NCBI RefSeq assembly: GCF_040712315.1
Contig: NC_134016.1
Location: 6,560,782-6,624,781, forward strand
Length of the DNA stretch: 64,000 bases
Direction of reading: 5' to 3'
DNA from: Castanea sativa
Taxonomy: Eukaryota > Streptophyta > Magnoliopsida > Fagales > Fagaceae
How positions within the stretch are numbered: position 1 is the first letter of the stretch; every line of letters starts with the position of its first letter. A program made the position numbers and the translations under genes. This document shows, one piece after another, positions 61,195 to 64,000 of the stretch. The notes under the pieces are model-generated. The model was given only the letters and a program-made list of their open reading frames with translations, had not been told where the DNA came from and did no database searches.

Positions 61195-63999
61195 CAGGAA
61201 TCTCCACAGTCCATGCCATTTGTCATACCAAAGCAGAACCCTAGTGCCATTCCTATTCCCCATGCCAAAAGTAACATTTCTAGAAAAGGAATCCCATCCT
61301 TCTCTAATACTCGTCCAAAGACCCATGCAATGAGAACCTCACACCACCTTTGCTGAACATCCCCCCCCCCCCCCCAATCCTTCCCATATTTGATGGATAT
61401 AACACATCTCCAAAAGTGGACGTAGGACAAGCCAAAACAATGCACATTAAAATTGTTGAAGAACAGAAAATTAAAGATAGAGAACCTAGTGGTTAGGACC
61501 AAGGCCTGCTTGAAGTTAGCACCAAGAAACCCTCTAGGAGTTAGCACCTAGGGTTGACTGGAGTTAGTATCATACAATTGGGACATTTTCAATCAAAATA
61601 ATCCACCACAATAGGAGTACAATACTTTGCTTGTACAGACTTCTAAACTCTAATCTTGACTATCATAGGAAACCCTAATTCTAATAGACTTGGGAAATCC
61701 CAATAATTGAATTACAAAAATATCTGACTCTAATAAAATAATAACCTAATTAAATACTAAGGCCTAAAAAAATAAAATACAATTTACTCCAAAATCAAAT
61801 AAGACTAAATCAAAAATAAAAATTTCTTAAAGCTTCCCACATCACCATCTCTAACCCAAACCTTCATAACTACTTCCTTAAAAGGGCATGGCTGAAAGTA
61901 TTTAATTTACATATACCCAAACACCCTTCTTCAAAGGACAACACACCACCCCCAGTCCACCAAATGGGACTTGGGAACTGCCCCCGCGCTGTCCCGCAAA
62001 TAGTGTCTATGTAACTTTTCCAATCGGTTAGCAATATGGATGGGCAGAGCGAATAGAGACGTAAATTTCACAAAATATCTTTTGTTGGCGACCAGAAAAG
62101 TGTTGATAAGAGGTGACATTAGTTTCATGTCCATGAATTTTTCTAAATTTAAGAGAGTTCCCTAGAAATAATAGAGAATATACAATGAAAAGGTCATCAA
62201 GTCAATGCGTCTTTGCATACTGAACTTGAGCAGGAGATGATGCATGTAGTATATGTTGTTGTTCTGCCATAATTTGAGAACTCTTCACAATATAAATTGA
62301 GTTACAGTGCTAGAACAGGAAAGTGGCAAACAATTCATGGCAGCTACTAAGAGAGCTTTGTCATGATGTCACTGCCTATCATCCATATTTACATATTTCA
62401 TAGGTCAAGACCAGTCATTCAAATCCCATGGAAGATCACCCCTAGACCCAAAAACCATCCTGATCAGCCAATCCACGTCTCTAATTCGTCATAAAGTTTG
62501 AGTGGAAAAGAAAACAATCTAGGTAACAAAGATGTTCCATTAAGTGACAACCACGGTGAGAGTTCTTTTGTCAATCACACCCTACCCTGGGAATATATAA
62601 AACAAAATATCACGTGACAACAAAAGTTAACAACCATAATTATGCAACAGGCCAGTCCGTACAGTTGAAACTGGGAACTACTCAGAAAACCTACAAAAAG
62701 AGACAAATCAGCTGACAGCTGATTCAAGCCTCCAGTCTCCAGAAATCTAATGGTCCTAAAGGCATGGACATGGGATGTTAGCTGCTAATGCTAGGCGGAC
62801 AGCGATTCATAATCCCTTTATTTTTTATAAAAAAAGGGGTGGGGGGGGGGGGGGGGAGGGACTATCTTTTTGTTTGTACTGTAAACTACTACATACTTTC
62901 CCAAACTAGTATTTATTGAACCTAATAAGTCATTTCATTAAACCACTTCAACAAATTCAATGGATTGAATGTTCTGCAGTAAACAATACAGCTACTGGTT
63001 TAGACAATTGGATGATTCAAGCTGAGCACAACAGAAAGGGTTGCAGGAAATTTATATTCCACAGAGCACCAAAATGCAGAAAAAATAAAAAAATAAAAAA
63101 AATTCAAACACAGGTTGTGCTATGAGCAGATTAAATTCAAAGCAAATCCAGAGAATCCCAGGTGCAAAACCAGCAACAGATACAAAGGTCCAAGTTCAAA
63201 AACTCTACCTAGGACTACTGACCCCATCAGTTCTCTCTCCCGCCTCAAACTTCCCAATTTACTTTTGAGTGTGTATATATATTCTGGAACTAAAACGGTA
63301 TGTTGGTATCAAGAGCAAATACATGAGCTAACAATATATTTTATTAATTTGTTAACAATAGGAAACAAAATATAAATACATGATATTAATACAAATCAAA
63401 GAGTTTGATATGATTAAGAGGAAATTTAGCTGAATGTAACTGACAAAGCATTCGGCAGAAGAAATCACAAACAATCGAGTGGTGACTATTCTACCTATAT
63501 TTGGAAATGTAGCAAAGCAGTAATCCAATTCAAAAGCAAAAATTCTGTCAGAAAATTATTGACTAAATAGTCTAAATTGGTTGATAAATAATTAAGCTTA
63601 ACCTAGTGCAAACTAGTTTGATATGACTGGTGCATTCATTTCTTCCTTCCTCTCAGATGCACATATTACTTGACATATAAAAGCCACTGGTACAGAAGAA
63701 TAGGTATCTAACCATGTATAAAGGATGCGCTCCAAGGATTTCTGAACTTGTGGTTCTTGGAAGAAAGAGACATCAGGTACAGTGCGTGGACAATCAACGG
63801 CAATCTAACAAGAATGTCATCAGCAATTCATCAAAAATTGGGCAGAAGAGATTTATAATAATCGAGATGAGAATTCAATAGACACAAAAATACCTGGCGA
63901 AGCATATTGATCTCATCATCTGATCTTTCTGTATCTGGAATGTCATAATACTGAGAAACACAGTCAAGATACTCAAGGCGCTTCCTTCTTAAAATTCCC
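55966..63999 (-). CDS. TBC-domain RabGAP, Gyp1/TBC1D22-like, C-terminal part (5' end outside window)
   Basis: Six exons on the minus strand, all in phase: >63999-63894, 63804-63713, 59899-59628, 57653-57568, 57359-57258, 56127-55966 (TAA); about 273 residues. TBC proteins switch off Rab GTPases in vesicle transport. Both catalytic fingers are present: the Arg finger in IAVDCPRTVPD (IxxDxxR) and the Gln finger in SGYVQGINDL (YxQG). Around them lie GILRRKRLEYLDCVSQYYDI, DCYWCLSKLLDGMQDHYTFA, FLQFAFRWFNCLLIREIPFH, LWDTYLAEGDALPDFLVYIF, and a C-terminal HLPTQNWTHQELEMVLSRAF. The order and the long QPGIQ...LVRRID linker match plant homologues of TBC1D22/Gyp1. The N-terminal half lies beyond 63999. 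The 3.8-kb intron between the second and third visible exons is filled with retrotransposon debris. Confidence 0.93.
59365..59490. mobile_element. 126-bp MITE with perfect 13-bp TIRs
   Basis: GGGGCCGTTTGGT at the left end and its exact reverse complement at 59478-59490. TAT flanks both sides (59362-59364 and 59491-59493), a possible 3-bp target duplication. It lies in the TBC gene intron next to the exon at 59628. Confidence 0.8.
60964..61190 (+). mobile_element. Small LINE-tail insertion ending in (AT)n
   Basis: The 9-mer AAGGCAGGA stands at 60955-60963 and 61191-61199 on either side of 227 bp of foreign sequence. The insert ends TATATCAATAAAACTCATTA and CTTATCAATAC, the usual 3' end of local LINEs, and then about 29 AT units where a poly(A) tail would be. 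It interrupts the minus-strand LINE between FLP and the next LINE block. Confidence 0.85.
61361..61375. repeat. Poly(C) tract inside LINE
   Basis: Fifteen C; on the minus strand it expands the Gly codons of the LINE KDWGG motif. Confidence 0.9.
61435..61845. mobile_element. Probable solo LTR or LTR fragment inserted in the LINE
   Basis: About 400 bp of non-LINE sequence separates the RFGLE and WRCVISIKYG blocks of the minus-strand LINE. On the minus strand it begins near TGATGTGGGAAGCTTTAAG, a common LTR start, and contains AGGGTTTCCTATGATAG and CTAGGTTCTC stretches. Exact ends and target duplication could not be fixed. Confidence 0.45.
62836..62860. repeat. Poly(G) tract
   Basis: GGGG, T, sixteen G, A, GGG following an A-run, in the TBC gene intron. 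Confidence 0.9.
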
Positions 64000-64000
64000 T

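Larger units (their letters stand above)
60182..62155 (-). mobile_element. 5'-truncated LINE with later insertions
   Basis: Read on the minus strand from 62155: NRLEKLHRHYLRDSAG, then KLNTFSHALLRK and RFGLE near 61850. After a foreign block it resumes near 61430 with WRCVISIKYGKDWGG, DSFSRNVTFGMGNRNGTRVL and YDKWHGLWRFLP, is interrupted again at 60964-61190, and continues with FPSTQGENRLPLTLKKNGKY and VPCKIAFFTWTPALCKILTI to an A-rich tail near 60182. It is a normal plant LINE (RT end plus zf-RVT), decayed by stops and frameshifts. Confidence 0.8.

Noticed and set aside
61104..61547. Minus-strand frame with a long Tyr-Ile repeat
   Set aside because: Created by the (AT)n run and LINE sequence read out of frame.

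Overview
This is plant nuclear DNA, almost certainly from a woody eudicot. The signs are AT-rich intergenic space, GT-AG introns of 0.1-6 kb, nuclear subunits of plant-only families (a G-type lectin receptor kinase, an FKBP20-2-like lumenal immunophilin, a THA8-like PPR protein, NRPB8), a transferred plastid ycf1 fragment and dense plant transposons. The repeat types suggest Fagales, but I cannot prove that from the window.

Layout. At 1-12776 (+) lie the last ten exons of an unrecognised coiled-coil protein gene; its 6.15 kb intron is packed with nested elements (copia relic, MULE-type MITE, RTE LINE, and a second LINE that landed with a 5' inversion). From 14.3 to 25.6 kb (-) there is a tandem duplication of a G-type lectin S-receptor-like kinase: copy 1 is broken (14713-17265), copy 2 is intact with 860 codons (21373-23955), and copy 3 is a rearranged scrap (25060-25575). 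An 878-bp TRIM-like LTR element sits just upstream of copy 1, and copy 2 preserves its empty target site. Between the copies are a ycf1-derived plastid insertion and a gypsy gag relic. From 25.6 to 30 kb there are no genes, but there is a 36-bp perfect palindrome, a degenerate ~50-bp repeat array and a ~179-bp satellite-like array.

At 30414-36670 (-) is NRPB8, the Rpb8 subunit of nuclear RNA polymerases, in four coding exons. Its introns hold a SINE, a 500-bp GC-rich MULE-type MITE, a LINE and a 235-bp MITE. At 39199-44446 (+) is an FKBP20-2-like chloroplast lumen protein in seven exons. At 46606-47127 (-) is a single-exon 173-codon conserved plant protein of unknown role with an N-myristoylation-type start. 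At 48239-52793 (+) is a three-exon THA8-like PPR protein; a 988-bp solo LTR with a perfect 5-bp target duplication sits in its first intron. At 55966-63999 (-) is the C-terminal part of a Gyp1/TBC1D22-like RabGAP, six exons visible, with a 3.8-kb intron holding a LINE broken by later insertions.

The genes do not form a pathway. They are ordinary euchromatic neighbours separated by accessory DNA. I found no defence island, CRISPR array or obvious new multi-gene system. The most informative signals are the receptor-kinase duplication with its datable TRIM insertion, several nested transposon events whose joints can be read to the base, the ycf1 transfer that keeps an open frame, and two conserved genes of unknown function.
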